A DNA stretch of 5,406 bases, from positions 1 through 5,406 of the forward strand of contig JADYZI010000522.1 of NCBI GenBank assembly GCA_020853255.1, read 5' to 3'. Positions 5,372 to 5,406 of this stretch are shown here, piece by piece. The translations under genes and the position numbers were made by a program. The notes beneath the pieces were generated by a model that was not told the DNA's origin, made no database searches, and saw only the letters and a program-made list of their open reading frames with translations. The first letter of the stretch is position 1. Each line of letters starts with the position of its first letter. Source of the stretch: Acidobacteriota bacterium. GTDB lineage: Bacteria > Acidobacteriota > Blastocatellia > Pyrinomonadales > Pyrinomonadaceae.

Positions 5372-5399
5372 TTAGACACCGGACCTGAGGAAATGTTCC
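5372..5399 (-). promoter_or_regulatory. ECF-sigma-like promoter of the TonB-family gene
   Basis: Read on the minus strand, GGAACA (5399-5394) and GTCTAA (5377-5372) are separated by 16 bases. This matches the GGAAC / GTC-TCTAA pattern of RpoE-like extracytoplasmic-function sigma factors. Transcription would begin near 5365, giving a leader of about 40 bases before the ATG. Control by an envelope-stress sigma factor suits a membrane-anchored envelope protein. The sigma factor gene itself is not in the window. Confidence 0.6.
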
Positions 5400-5406
5400 C
5401 ACGCCG

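Overview
The window looks like a chromosomal segment of a Gram-negative-type bacterium of moderate GC content. A TonB-family protein implies an outer membrane. The combination of that protein, an ECF-type promoter, a PDZ/radical-SAM/DUF512 protein and palindromic intergenic repeats would fit an Acidobacteriota relative (Blastocatellia-like). That assignment is an inference from general impression, and no marker gene is present to test it.

Left third (1-1671): gene-poor, visibly more AT-rich and partly decayed. It holds a broken fragment (about 90-350) and a short secreted-protein ORF (1033-1287) that share a 97-bp repeat at about 89% identity. Between the two copies lies a convincing small four-helix membrane protein gene (559-972) with a strong ribosome binding site. 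About 290 bases (1288-1572) follow with no credible gene.

Centre (1573-3035): a complete alanine dehydrogenase gene (ald, 1672-2808) with every known catalytic residue. Its promoter region has a TATAAT box lying between two palindromic sites that share the octamer CGATTTAT, 54 bp apart. After ald comes a compact repeat structure: four and a partial fifth copy of a 36-bp direct repeat (2857-3025). One inverted copy (2814-2839) precedes them and is perfectly complementary to the last copy over 26 bp. A T5 tract follows the last copy.

Right half (3036-5406): a PDZ plus radical-SAM-like DUF512 protein (3036-4505) begins just after the repeat array and carries an unusual low-complexity insert of about 50 residues. 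It converges, with only 12 bp between stop codons, on a TonB-family protein on the minus strand (4518-5321). That gene has a clear Shine-Dalgarno and an ECF-sigma-like promoter (GGAACA-N16-GTCTAA).

The genes do not form an obvious single pathway. Ald links alanine/pyruvate and NADH, the TonB-like protein concerns the cell envelope, and the DUF512 protein has no settled function. No new multi-gene system is visible. The most interesting structures are the repeat array between ald and the DUF512 gene, the paired operator-like sites at ald, and the insert in the DUF512 protein.
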